Below are positions 1 to 5,162 of a stretch of 6,452 nt of DNA, piece after piece. Made by a program: the position numbers and the translations under genes. This DNA is from Thermoguttaceae bacterium (GTDB lineage: Bacteria; Planctomycetota; Planctomycetia; Pirellulales; Thermoguttaceae), in contig JAFYVO010000018.1 of NCBI GenBank assembly GCA_017549085.1, forward strand, positions 1 through 6,452. Reading direction: 5' to 3'. Under the pieces are notes generated by a model. It was not told the DNA's origin and ran no database searches. It saw only the letters and a list, made by a program, of their open reading frames with translations. The stretch's first letter is position 1. Each line of letters starts with the position of its first letter.

Positions 1-106
1 AAATCGACGTCCGTTCCAACGCCCCATCGAACGGCAAAACCGCCGTCGACACGCCGCCGAAAACGCCCCCTATTAATAATAATGACAAAATCGCCGAACA
101 ACGCAT
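1..106 (-). CDS. Exported protein of unknown function, N-terminal part only
   Basis: Partial gene running off the left edge; 35 codons are visible. The ATG at 106-104 is preceded by a strong Shine-Dalgarno AAGGAG (118-113) at 6 nt spacing. The N-terminus reads MRCSAILSLLLIGGVFGG, followed by VSTAVLPFDG. This is a short basic start, a hydrophobic core at about residues 5-19 and a plausible signal peptidase I site after S-T-A (residue 22). There is no lipobox cysteine. The family cannot be named from this fragment. Codon use (TTG, GCG, CGG, GTT) resembles the AMMECR1-Memo gene on the same strand and not the C-ending codons of the ribosomal operon. The gene has its own promoter and a leader of about 110 nt. 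It is therefore probably a separate unit from the gene upstream, although read-through is possible. Seen: start, Shine-Dalgarno, promoter. Inferred: export. Confidence 0.7.
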   Translation of the reverse strand, partial: MRCSAILSLLLIGGVFGGVSTAVLPFDGALERTSI

Positions 107-224
107 CTTTTTCTCCTTCTCAACCGCGAAACCGAATCGGCTCGACCGCCCGCAAAGTCAGCCTAAACGCTAAACTCAACCGCTTCAACGGCGCGCTCTC
201 CCGCCGGTTTCGCTCGACCGCCTT

Positions 225-253
225 ATTATAAAGGAGGAGAACGCCGACGTCAA
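225..253 (-). promoter_or_regulatory. Sigma-70 type promoter for the exported-protein gene
   Basis: On the minus strand, TTGACG (253-248, five of six consensus bases) is separated by exactly 17 nt from TATAAT (230-225, perfect). Expected transcription start is near 218, giving a leader of about 110 nt before the ATG at 106. It lies in the gap between the AMMECR1-Memo stop codon (323) and the next gene on the same strand. This is the closest match to consensus in the window. The leader can form short helices (for example AACCG at 208-204 with CGGTT), but I see no recognisable riboswitch. Confidence 0.8.
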
Positions 254-322
254 ACGGTTTCGGGCGCGCGAACAACTCGCCGCCGCTTTCCCAAACCGCG
301 CATTTTTCGCAAAGCGCCGATT

Positions 323-2062
323 TTAACCGAAAAGATACCCGGCGTACCCGACGACGCGCTCTCGATCGCCGCTCGATTCCCCGCTTGTCGCGTATCCAAC
401 TTTAACGGCTTTACCCAACTTACCAATTTTATCAAGCGCCGTCAAAACGAAAAACGCCGGCAAGACGCCGCACATCGAAATTTTTTCGCGCCGAACCGTT
501 TCCAAGAGACGCGTCGGGTCGAGCGATTCGAGGGCGTCGAGGGCGAGAGCGTCGAGTCGGCGCGTCGTTTCGTCGTTCGAAAAATGATTCATATCGCTTG
601 AAATCAAAATTAACGGCGCTTTTCTCCCGCTTTTTTCTTCATTTTGGAGAAACTTGGCAAACTTTGCCGCCGCCGCGGTCAGTTCGTCGACCGTCGACCG
701 TCCGATCAGCGCCCCGACGACCTTCGCCGAAGGATTGCGTCGAACGATCAGCGGAACGAGCGTTTCGACCGCGTGTTCCCGGCGATGCGCGACGGCGTCC
801 TTGCGGAACGGCGGAACCGCCGCGACGAACCGCTCGACGAAATCGGGATCGCTCGCGACGCTCTCGCCTCCGCCGACGTCCCAACGCCCGGCGGGCATAA
901 CGGCGAATTCGGCCCCCTCCGCTCGGTGTTTCGGCGCGAAAACGACGACCGTTTCCGGAATTTCAACCCGTTTTAGCGTCGCCGAAGCCAAACGCCCGGA
1001 ATAAATCCAACCGGCGTGCGGGACGAGCGCCGCGCTCCAACGCCGTCGAAGTTCGCCGTTCCCCGCGTCTTCGCTATTTTCGTTTTCTTGCCCCTTTTCC
1101 TTATTTTGGCCAATCGTTTTATTCTCTTTATTTTGCGTTGTCCGCTCAAATTCGTCGATCAACGCCCCCCGCGCCGCCGGAGTCGCCGGATAAAAAAGCC
1201 CCGCGACCGCCGCCGAACGAACCGACGCGCTTGCGCCGACTTCGCCATATCCCGCATTTTCGCCATTTTGAGCATTTTTCGGCAGGCTCCAACGGAAGAA
1301 ATCGGGCGCAAGGCTAAAGGTAGGCCGCGACGCGCTTCCCAACTTTGCCGAGTCTTTTTTATTCGCCCCGCTTTCCGAAACCGCCGTTTCTCCCCCGCTT
1401 ACCCCGTTTCGCTCGGCGACAATCTTCGCCAACGTCGGGTTTTTACTCGCGAACCAAACGAGCGGCTTCTTAAACGAAACGCCCTCGAAGGCGAAAAGTC
1501 GCGTTTCATCGCTCGCCCAAGCGTCGCGCGCCAGCCCGGCCTTCTCGCAAACCGCCTCCAAAAATCGTTCCGCGTCCCAGCCGAACTCGACCGCGACGCT
1601 CGGCAAAAGGAGGCCTCGCCGCCCCCGCCCTTCGATTTGGAGACCGTCGCGACCAATTTGAATCGCATTCATCCGGTCGACGCTCCGTTCGGAAATTTCC
1701 CGCATCCCCCCAAGCGCCCAGATTTCCAAATCCAGGTCGTAAAACTCGTCCGGCGAAAGGGGCGGAAAACGCGGATCGGACGTCGCGGCGGAAACGGCGG
1801 CGGAGTCGAGCGCGACGCCCCAAGCGATTCCCTCGCGCATCGCCCCCATACAAGACCGCAGACGTCCCCGTTTCTTTAAACTAACAAAAGCGCCCAAAAC
1901 CGGCAAACTCGCCAGAGCGCCCAATCCGTCCATTTTCGGAGTCATTCCCCCGACAACCGCCGCGACAACGCGATCTCGCGCCCAAAAAAACGCCCGCTCC
2001 AACTCTTCCGCTGAAAAACGGAAGGCGTTTTTTCCCGTTTGCTCCCCTTCGCCGCTCCTCAT
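323..2062 (-). CDS. AMMECR1-Memo fusion protein (AmmeMemoRadiSam system proteins A and B in one chain)
   Basis: Two domains in one chain of 579 residues, counted from the ATG at 2062. The AMMECR1 domain spans about residues 15-200. It has GAFVSLKKRGRLRSCMG (57-73; the family usually has LRGCIG), the DPRFPPL block and the GLLLPSVAVEFGW block. A low-complexity linker (about 200-280) follows, then a Memo domain (about 280-579). Memo residues expected to bind metal or form the active site are present: VPHAGW (His349), APKHR (His379), SSDMNH (Asp490, His493) and MCG (Cys531). An HRREH motif (426-430) and a terminal VGYAGYLF block are also present. An acidic, Asn-rich insert occurs at about 308-340. 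In bacteria these two proteins are usually encoded with a radical SAM protein; that partner is not in the window. The biochemical role of the trio is unsettled, and Memo resembles class III extradiol dioxygenases in fold. Start choice: the ATG at 2062 has GAGGAG (2072-2067) 4 nt upstream. An in-frame GTG at 2101 and an ATG at 2074 lack a Shine-Dalgarno, so the true start could be up to 13 codons earlier. Confidence 0.88.
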   Translation of the reverse strand: MRSGEGEQTGKNAFRFSAEELERAFFWARDRVVAAVVGGMTPKMDGLGALASLPVLGAFVSLKKRGRLRSCMGAMREGIAWGVALDSAAVSAATSDPRFPPLSPDEFYDLDLEIWALGGMREISERSVDRMNAIQIGRDGLQIEGRGRRGLLLPSVAVEFGWDAERFLEAVCEKAGLARDAWASDETRLFAFEGVSFKKPLVWFASKNPTLAKIVAERNGVSGGETAVSESGANKKDSAKLGSASRPTFSLAPDFFRWSLPKNAQNGENAGYGEVGASASVRSAAVAGLFYPATPAARGALIDEFERTTQNKENKTIGQNKEKGQENENSEDAGNGELRRRWSAALVPHAGWIYSGRLASATLKRVEIPETVVVFAPKHRAEGAEFAVMPAGRWDVGGGESVASDPDFVERFVAAVPPFRKDAVAHRREHAVETLVPLIVRRNPSAKVVGALIGRSTVDELTAAAAKFAKFLQNEEKSGRKAPLILISSDMNHFSNDETTRRLDALALDALESLDPTRLLETVRREKISMCGVLPAFFVLTALDKIGKLGKAVKVGYATSGESSGDRERVVGYAGYLFG

Positions 2063-2101
2063 TGCGCTCCTCATATTGATAAAATTCCGCTTAATCGGCA
2101 C

Positions 2102-2370
2102 ACTTTAACGTTTTTAGAAACGTCGAACCGCGACCGCGCTCCGACGTTCAAACGCAATTCAAGAGCGGTTCGCTTCTTCGCTCGCCGTCGCTCGTCCGCG
2201 CCCATTTTTACCTTCCCCATTTTTACCCCGAAAATCGCGTCTAGAAAACGTCGAGAAAAATTTTAAAGTGGGGTTGCAAGGAGCGGCGAAAAAAGCTAAT
2301 CTACGACATAAAGACGAGGCGAACACGCTCCGCCTCCAACGCCGCGATCGCGCGCCAACGCGATCGGCAA
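2102..2370. other. Non-coding spacer between the structured RNA and the AMMECR1-Memo gene
   Basis: I see no gene here. It would be the distal leader of the AMMECR1-Memo gene if the terminator at 2372-2377 is read through. On the minus strand the best -10-like element is TAAAAT near 2265-2260 in an AT-rich patch, but it has no acceptable -35. The gene therefore has no convincing promoter of its own in this stretch. Two TAAAAATGGG(G) copies occur on the minus strand around 2210-2230. Neither opens a reading frame that I recognise. Confidence 0.4.
2345..2366. repeat. 8-bp perfect inverted repeat (hairpin) beside the RNA terminator
   Basis: CGATCGCG (2345-2352) pairs with CGCGATCG (2359-2366) across a 6-nt loop. 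It lies just beyond the U-tract of the leftward RNA. No T-run follows on either strand, so it is not itself an intrinsic terminator. It might stabilise RNA 3' ends or be an isolated palindrome. Confidence 0.45.
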
Positions 2371-2623
2371 TAAAAAACCCGCCGCGGAAACGCGAAGACT
2401 TGGAAAAACCCGAATTCCTGCAACGAGAACTTGCATTCCTCTTCTTGGGTGACGACCAATTTAAGGAATTCAGGCGGATCTTCGCGCTCCGCGACGGGGG
2501 CGTTCGTTACTCGGCCAAAGCCGTTTCTACATAAAATTGTTTAGCGACGTTCTAACAACGCGATTTTCTTGGCGACCGTCTCGACCGACCTCAAAACGAC
2601 GACCGCCGTCGGGGCTAGAACGT
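2371..2623 (-). ncRNA. Structured non-coding RNA of about 250 nt, family not recognised
   Basis: A complete leftward transcription unit with no plausible ORF. A promoter lies at 2657-2629 and the predicted 5' end is at about 2623. The first 8 nt (2623-2616, ACGUUCUA) pair perfectly with UAGAACGU (2554-2547), closing a 5' domain. Inside it, GGCGGUCGUC (2607-2598) pairs with GACGGUCGCC (2580-2571) over 10 bp with two wobbles. A linker carries a small hairpin, CGGC-UUUG-GCCG (2523-2512). The 3' domain is a long arm. CCCGUCGCGG (2498-2489) pairs with CCGCGGCGGG (2387-2378), and CGCGAAGA (2486-2479) with UCUUCGCG (2398-2391). After an asymmetric loop (4 by 10 nt), CCUGAAUUCC (2474-2465) pairs with GGAAUUCGGG (2418-2409). 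Two apical hairpins follow: UUGG/CCAA at 2459-2445 and UGCAA/UUGCA at 2435-2419. The closing helix runs into six U. Motifs of RNase P RNA, tmRNA and SRP RNA are absent. A 6S-like RNA is possible but unproven. It could instead be an attenuated leader of the AMMECR1-Memo gene. Confidence 0.6.
2372..2498 (-). terminator. Intrinsic terminator formed by the closing helix of the structured RNA
   Basis: The helix made by 2498-2489 and 2387-2378 is 10 bp with one G-U wobble and is almost all G-C. It is extended inward by 8 perfect pairs (2486-2479 with 2398-2391). It is followed immediately by six U (2377-2372). This is a canonical helix plus U-tract, except that the enclosed loop is about 80 nt of further structure, so termination and RNA folding are coupled. 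I see no obvious competing anti-terminator strand. Confidence 0.6.
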
Positions 2624-2628
2624 TCAGT

Positions 2629-2657
2629 ATTGTACCACAAAGCCGAGAGGCGCGCAA
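2629..2657 (-). promoter_or_regulatory. Sigma-70 type promoter for the structured RNA
   Basis: On the minus strand, TTGCGC (2657-2652) and TACAAT (2634-2629; five of six consensus) are separated by 17 nt. The predicted start at about 2623 falls exactly on the first base of the 5' closing stem of the RNA, an independent agreement. The -35 hexamer is identical to that of the rplY promoter at 2982. Confidence 0.65.
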
Positions 2658-2761
2658 GCGGGCGAAAGCAAAAACCGACGAAAAAAAGTTAAAGTTTTAT
2701 CCTCGCCCTGTCGATAATAGCGCGACGACGTTTTTTTCCCCGCTCGCCGCAACTTTCACCT

Positions 2762-2767
2762 ATTATA
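2762..2767 (-). promoter_or_regulatory. Isolated perfect -10 element, possible weak leftward promoter
   Basis: TATAAT on the minus strand. The bases 17 nt upstream are GC-rich and do not resemble TTGACA, and there is no TGn extension. It could be a second upstream start for the RNA unit or chance in an AT-rich region. Confidence 0.2.
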
Positions 2768-2892
2768 CGCTCCTTTTTCGCAAACGCGCGCCTAATTTTC
2801 CAAAAATTTTATAAATTTCTTCGCCGAGTCCCCCTCGCTCCGGCGTTCTCAAAATCCCTACAATCCCTTCCATCCTGCCATTGCTCCGCTAA

Positions 2893-2919
2893 TAAAAAAA
2901 GTCTTCCCCCGTTTTTTTA
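2893..2919. repeat. A7/T7 inverted repeat
   Basis: TAAAAAAA (2893-2900) and TTTTTTTA (2912-2919) flank an 11-nt C-rich loop, with CTAAT/ATTAG pairing further out (2889-2893 with 2926-2930). No GC-rich stem lies between the runs, so I do not call a terminator. It may be curved DNA upstream of the rplY promoter. Confidence 0.3.
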
Positions 2920-2981
2920 GGAAAAATTAGAGAAAATTGGGGCGAAACGAAAATTTATTCAACGAAAGCGGCTTTGGGCCC

Positions 2982-3009
2982 TTGCGCAAAAGCTGAAACG
3001 CGCTATACT
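2982..3009 (+). promoter_or_regulatory. Sigma-70 type promoter of the rplY-pth-rpsF-ssb-rplI operon
   Basis: TTGCGC (2982-2987) and TATACT (3004-3009; five of six consensus) are separated by 16 nt. The start is expected near 3016-3017, giving a leader of about 93 nt before rplY. The -35 lies inside the palindrome TTGCGCAA (2982-2989), which could also be a protein-binding site. Confidence 0.7.
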
Positions 3010-3037
3010 ACATATTATTTTACACACAAAAAGATTG

Positions 3038-3081
3038 GCCGTTCGGAGTAAGAAAAAGCGTGTTTTTCGATGGCGAACGGC
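3038..3081 (+). promoter_or_regulatory. rplY leader hairpin with a 5S rRNA loop E-like internal loop (candidate L25 autoregulatory site)
   Basis: GCCGUUCG (3038-3045) pairs perfectly with CGAACGGC (3074-3081). GAAAAA (3052-3057) pairs with UUUUUC (3063-3068) across a 5-nt loop. Between the helices lie GAGUAA (3046-3051) and GAUGG (3069-3073). GAGUA and GAUGG are exactly the facing strands of bacterial 5S rRNA loop E (E. coli 100-104 and 72-76). They reproduce in register five of its seven non-canonical pairs: G-G, A-G, G-U, U-A and A-G. One A (3051) would be bulged. L25 and its relatives TL5 and CTC bind loop E, and this leader precedes the L25 gene. The strand order is permuted relative to 5S rRNA. 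Function is inferred. Confidence 0.6.
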
Positions 3082-3091
3082 GTAACTTTTA

Positions 3092-3102
3092 CCTCAAAGA
3101 GG
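3092..3102 (+). promoter_or_regulatory. rplY ribosome-binding site inside a mini-hairpin
   Basis: CCUC (3092-3095), a three-A loop and GAGG (3099-3102) form a 4-bp hairpin. It uses the Shine-Dalgarno bases of rplY, which lie 7 nt before its ATG. It is weak alone, but it lies 10 nt after the loop E-like hairpin, so coaxial stacking could close it. Confidence 0.4.
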
Positions 3103-3109
3103 AATATAC

Positions 3110-3742
3110 ATGGTCGAATTTCTGACTTTATCGGTCGAACGCCGCGAAGAAGTCGGCAAACGTCGAAATCGTCGTCTTCGCGAAAGCGGCAAAACCCCGG
3201 CTGTTCTCTACGGACACAAGAAAGAGGTCGTCAACCTGACCGTCCCGGCCGATCAAATCGACGCCGCGATCCGTCTTGGCAACCGTTTCGTGAACCTCGC
3301 GGGCGCCGTCAACGAACGCGCCTTCATCAAAGAAGTTCAATGGAACACCTGGGGCGATATGGTTCTTCACGTCGACTTCACCCGCGTCAGCGAAAACGAA
3401 CGCGTCCAAGTCGAGCTTCCGCTCGAAATCCGCGGCGAAGCTCCGGGCGTTAAAGAAGGCGGCGTCGTCAAACAAGTTCTCTACCGTCTCGAAGTCGAAG
3501 CCGACCCGACGAACGCTCCGGAACGCATTTCCGTCGGCGTTAACGAACTTGGTTTCAACCAACAAATTCGCGTCGCCGACCTCGTCCTTCCGGAAGGCGT
3601 GAAAGCGCTGACCCCGGCCGACGCCGTCGTCGTCGAATGCTCCGAACAAGAAGAAGTTTCGGAAACCGCCGAAGAAGCCGTCGAAGGCGCGGAACCGGAA
3701 CTCATCGGTCGCAAAAAGGCCGACGAAGAAGAAGCGGAATAA
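3110..3742 (+). CDS. rplY: 50S ribosomal protein L25 (CTC/TL5 long form)
   Basis: Binds 5S rRNA at loop E in the large subunit, by family knowledge. The product has 210 residues. The N-terminal 5S-binding domain (about 1-92) shows R-x-x-G-K-x-x-x-R (13-21), G-K-T-P-A-V-L-Y-G (27-35) and the L-H-V-D-F-T-R-V block (86-93). The second, TL5-type beta domain (about 94-176) ends in V-V-V-E-C. A Glu-rich tail (about 178-210) follows and has no counterpart in the short E. coli L25. Start: the ATG at 3110 has AGAGG at 7 nt. It is the first gene of the operon behind the promoter at 2982-3009. Control is probably through its structured leader. Codon use is biased towards C-ending codons (GCC, GTC, CTC) with GAA over GAG and AAA over AAG, as expected for a highly expressed gene here. 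Confidence 0.95.
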   Translation: MVEFLTLSVERREEVGKRRNRRLRESGKTPAVLYGHKKEVVNLTVPADQIDAAIRLGNRFVNLAGAVNERAFIKEVQWNTWGDMVLHVDFTRVSENERVQVELPLEIRGEAPGVKEGGVVKQVLYRLEVEADPTNAPERISVGVNELGFNQQIRVADLVLPEGVKALTPADAVVVECSEQEEVSETAEEAVEGAEPELIGRKKADEEEAE

Positions 3743-3832
3743 TTTGGCGTTTCGCGCTCGCCCGCTCGTCGTTTGTCGAGCCGCGCCGCGAGTCGCGTCC
3801 AATCGTCCAAATAATTCTTGGAGTTTATCGCA

Positions 3833-4474
3833 ATGCTCAAGGCTTTATTCAAGGTCTTTAGGGCGCCGAAAAACGAAATGAAACCGGATAAAATCATCGT
3901 CGGCTTAGGAAATCCCGGCTCGAAATACCGCGACACGCGGCATAATATCGGGTATATGGTACTCGCGGAACTTGCGTCGCGCTGGGCGCTCGGCAAACCG
4001 CGCAATCAATTCCAAGGCGACGCGCTTGACGCTCGGATCGGAGGAAAAAACGTTCTCCTCTTGTGTCCGACGACGTATATGAACCTTAGCGGAAGCTCGA
4101 TCGCCGCCGCCGTTCGTTATTACAAACTCGATCCGAAAGCGGACTTGATCGTCGTCTGCGACGACCTCGATCTTCCGGTCGCGAAAATTCGCGTCCGTTC
4201 GCAAGGATCGGCCGGCGGGCAAAAGGGCTTAAAAGATACGATCGCGAAACTTGGAACGCAAGAGTTCGCAAGACTTCGCGTTGGAATCGGACGTCCCGCG
4301 ACGCAAGAGCAAGTCGTCAACTTTGTATTAATGCCCTTCAGAAAAGAGGAGCGAATCGAAGTTGATTTGGCGCTGAAAACCGCCGCCGACGCGCTCGAAC
4401 GCTGGGTCGCCGACGGCGTTGAAGAAACGATGAACCTTTTCAACGCCGACGCCAAAAAGAAAAAAGGTTCGTAA
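3833..4474 (+). CDS. pth: Peptidyl-tRNA hydrolase
   Basis: Releases the peptide from drop-off peptidyl-tRNA in the cytoplasm so that the tRNA is recycled. The product has 213 residues. Family residues seen: G-L-G-N-P-G (Asn27, E. coli Asn10), T-R-H-N-I-G (His37, the catalytic His20 equivalent), P-T-T-Y-M-N-L-S-G (Asn84, Asn68 equivalent) and C-D-D-L-D-L-P (Asp110, Asp93 equivalent). The usual G-G-H-N-G-L-K loop reads GSAGGQKGLKD (125-135), so the Asn114 position is Lys131. Start: the ATG at 3833 has TTGGAG (3818-3823) at 9 nt. The TTG at 3818 lies within that Shine-Dalgarno and is unlikely. The ATG at 3878, where the conserved core begins, has no Shine-Dalgarno. This gives a short basic N-terminal extension (residues 1-15) and a Lys-rich C-terminus. 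The 90-nt spacer after rplY is GC-rich and can pair (GCTCG with CGAGC) but lacks a U-tract. Confidence 0.95.
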   Translation: MLKALFKVFRAPKNEMKPDKIIVGLGNPGSKYRDTRHNIGYMVLAELASRWALGKPRNQFQGDALDARIGGKNVLLLCPTTYMNLSGSSIAAAVRYYKLDPKADLIVVCDDLDLPVAKIRVRSQGSAGGQKGLKDTIAKLGTQEFARLRVGIGRPATQEQVVNFVLMPFRKEERIEVDLALKTAADALERWVADGVEETMNLFNADAKKKKGS

Positions 4475-4521
4475 TCGACCGATTTTTTCCGTTTTCACCC
4501 CAACGGAAGGTTTGTTCGCCG

Positions 4522-4600
4522 TTTTTAACGTCGACGACCGTTAAAAAAGAAATAAACTCGTCCGCGCGACGAGAACGACTTTCGAGACGCTCGAAGTCGT
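4522..4600 (+). promoter_or_regulatory. Three consecutive hairpins in the pth-rpsF spacer (candidate rpsF leader structure)
   Basis: H1: TTTTTAACG (4522-4530) with CGTTAAAAA (4539-4547), 9 bp. H2: CTCGTC (4557-4562) with GACGAG (4568-4573), 6 bp, loop CGCGC. H3: ACGACTTTCGAG (4575-4586) with CTCGAAGTCGT (4590-4600), 11 bp with one bulged T. H3 ends 9 nt before the AGGAG of rpsF. S6-S18 complexes are known to regulate rpsF through a leader RNA containing a CCG motif. CCG occurs here at 4562-4564, but I cannot show that the structure matches that motif. There is no terminator U-tract. Confidence 0.4.
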
Positions 4601-4621
4601 CCATATATTAGGAGCAGTAAA

Positions 4622-5038
4622 TTGACTCAAGAACACGTTTACGACGGCTTGTTCATTTTGAATTCCGAAGCCTACGCCCGTAATCCGGAAGAAGTTTCCG
4701 GTCAAATCGCGAAAACGATCGAGTCCTTGGGCGGCGTCGTTCGCGTCAGCCGTCTTTGGGAAGAACGCAAACTCGCCTACCCGATCAAAAACCATCGTCG
4801 CGGAACCTATTGGCTCGCCTATTTCCGCATGCAAACCGACAAACTCGTCGAGTTGAATCGTCAATTCCAACTCAACGGGAACGTCATCCGTTTCCTCATC
4901 CAAACGATCGACCCGCGCCTTGAAGACGCTCTCGTCGAACACGCGCTCGCCGGTCCGGCCCAACGCGAAGAAGCGACGGAAGAAGCCGCTCCGGTCGCCG
5001 ACGTTTACGAAGAAGAAACCGCCGAAGACGAAGAATAA
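4622..5038 (+). CDS. rpsF: 30S ribosomal protein S6
   Basis: Small-subunit protein that binds 16S rRNA together with S18. The product has 138 residues. A complete S6 ferredoxin-like fold is visible: YDGLFIL at 7-13 (strand 1), helix 22-36, VVRVSRLWEERKLAYPIKNHRRGTYW in residues 39-64 including the family motif R-K-L-A-Y-P-I, and NRQFQLNGNVIRFL at 79-92. Residues about 114-138 form a Glu-rich acidic tail, as many S6 proteins have. Start: TTG at 4622, with AGGAG (4610-4614) at 7 nt; no nearby ATG fits the fold. The spacer upstream is structured. The S18 gene, normally near by, is absent from the window. Confidence 0.95.
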   Translation: MTQEHVYDGLFILNSEAYARNPEEVSGQIAKTIESLGGVVRVSRLWEERKLAYPIKNHRRGTYWLAYFRMQTDKLVELNRQFQLNGNVIRFLIQTIDPRLEDALVEHALAGPAQREEATEEAAPVADVYEEETAEDEE

Positions 5039-5077
5039 TTTTCGTTTCGACGCTCTTCGCGTCGCGCCGAAATTTCG

Positions 5078-5114
5078 GTTCGGTTCGTCTCCGCGACGCC
5101 GACCGAACGTTTTT
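5078..5114 (+). terminator. Terminator-like stem with T5 between rpsF and ssb (possible attenuator)
   Basis: GTTCGGT (5078-5084) pairs with ACCGAAC (5102-5108). It is extended by CG/CG (5086-5087 with 5100-5101) past one bulged T, with a 12-nt loop. G and then five T (5110-5114) follow. The U-tract is short and the loop large, so partial termination that lowers ssb and rplI relative to rpsF is more likely than a full stop. A separate GACGC-TCTTC-GCGTC hairpin lies at 5049-5063. Confidence 0.35.
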
Positions 5115-5162
5115 CCCGAAAATCGCGCTTTTGCGCAATCCGTTTAACGAAAGGCGAGCGAT

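Larger units (their letters stand above)
2658..2981. other. AT-rich intergenic stretch between the leftward RNA promoter and the rplY promoter
   Basis: This is the divergent control region; I recognise no gene in it. It contains a perfect TATAAT on the minus strand (2767-2762) without a usable -35. Downstream of that is only a 20-codon frame (GTG near 2756) behind AGGAG at 10 nt spacing. There is also an A7/T7 inverted repeat (2893-2919). The composition changes to long A and T runs, unlike the coding parts. Confidence 0.45.

Noticed and set aside
3..173. Open plus-strand frame from the left edge, possible C-terminal tail of a gene
   Set aside because: The minus strand has a promoter, a leader, a Shine-Dalgarno and a signal-peptide start over the same bases, which explains the region better.
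1016..1879. 287-codon open frame on the plus strand
   Set aside because: It is entirely antisense to the AMMECR1-Memo gene. The product is Arg- and Pro-rich with no recognisable fold, as expected for the shadow of a GC-rich gene.
2344..2351. GCGATCGC octamer (HIP1-like palindrome)
   Set aside because: Seen once only. HIP1 is a cyanobacterial repeat, and the rest of the window gives no cyanobacterial signal.
2268..2534. 88-codon GTG frame on the plus strand
   Set aside because: It covers the structured RNA. The frame has no homology I recognise, and GTG at 2268 has no Shine-Dalgarno.
2371..2623. RNase P RNA, tmRNA or SRP RNA identity for the structured RNA
   Set aside because: No GAGGAAAGTCC core, no tag ORF or tRNA-like CCA end, and no GGAAG/AGCAG apical loop of SRP RNA is present.
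2569..2814. 81-codon TTG frame on the plus strand
   Set aside because: It has no Shine-Dalgarno, low-complexity content, and overlaps the promoter of the leftward RNA.
2893..2919. Terminator from the A7/T7 repeat
   Set aside because: There is no GC-rich stem between the runs and no gene upstream on the plus strand needing one.
3128..3802. 224-codon minus-strand open frame opposite rplY
   Set aside because: It mirrors the rplY codons (Phe- and Asp-rich complement of Glu and Val codons) and has no independent support.
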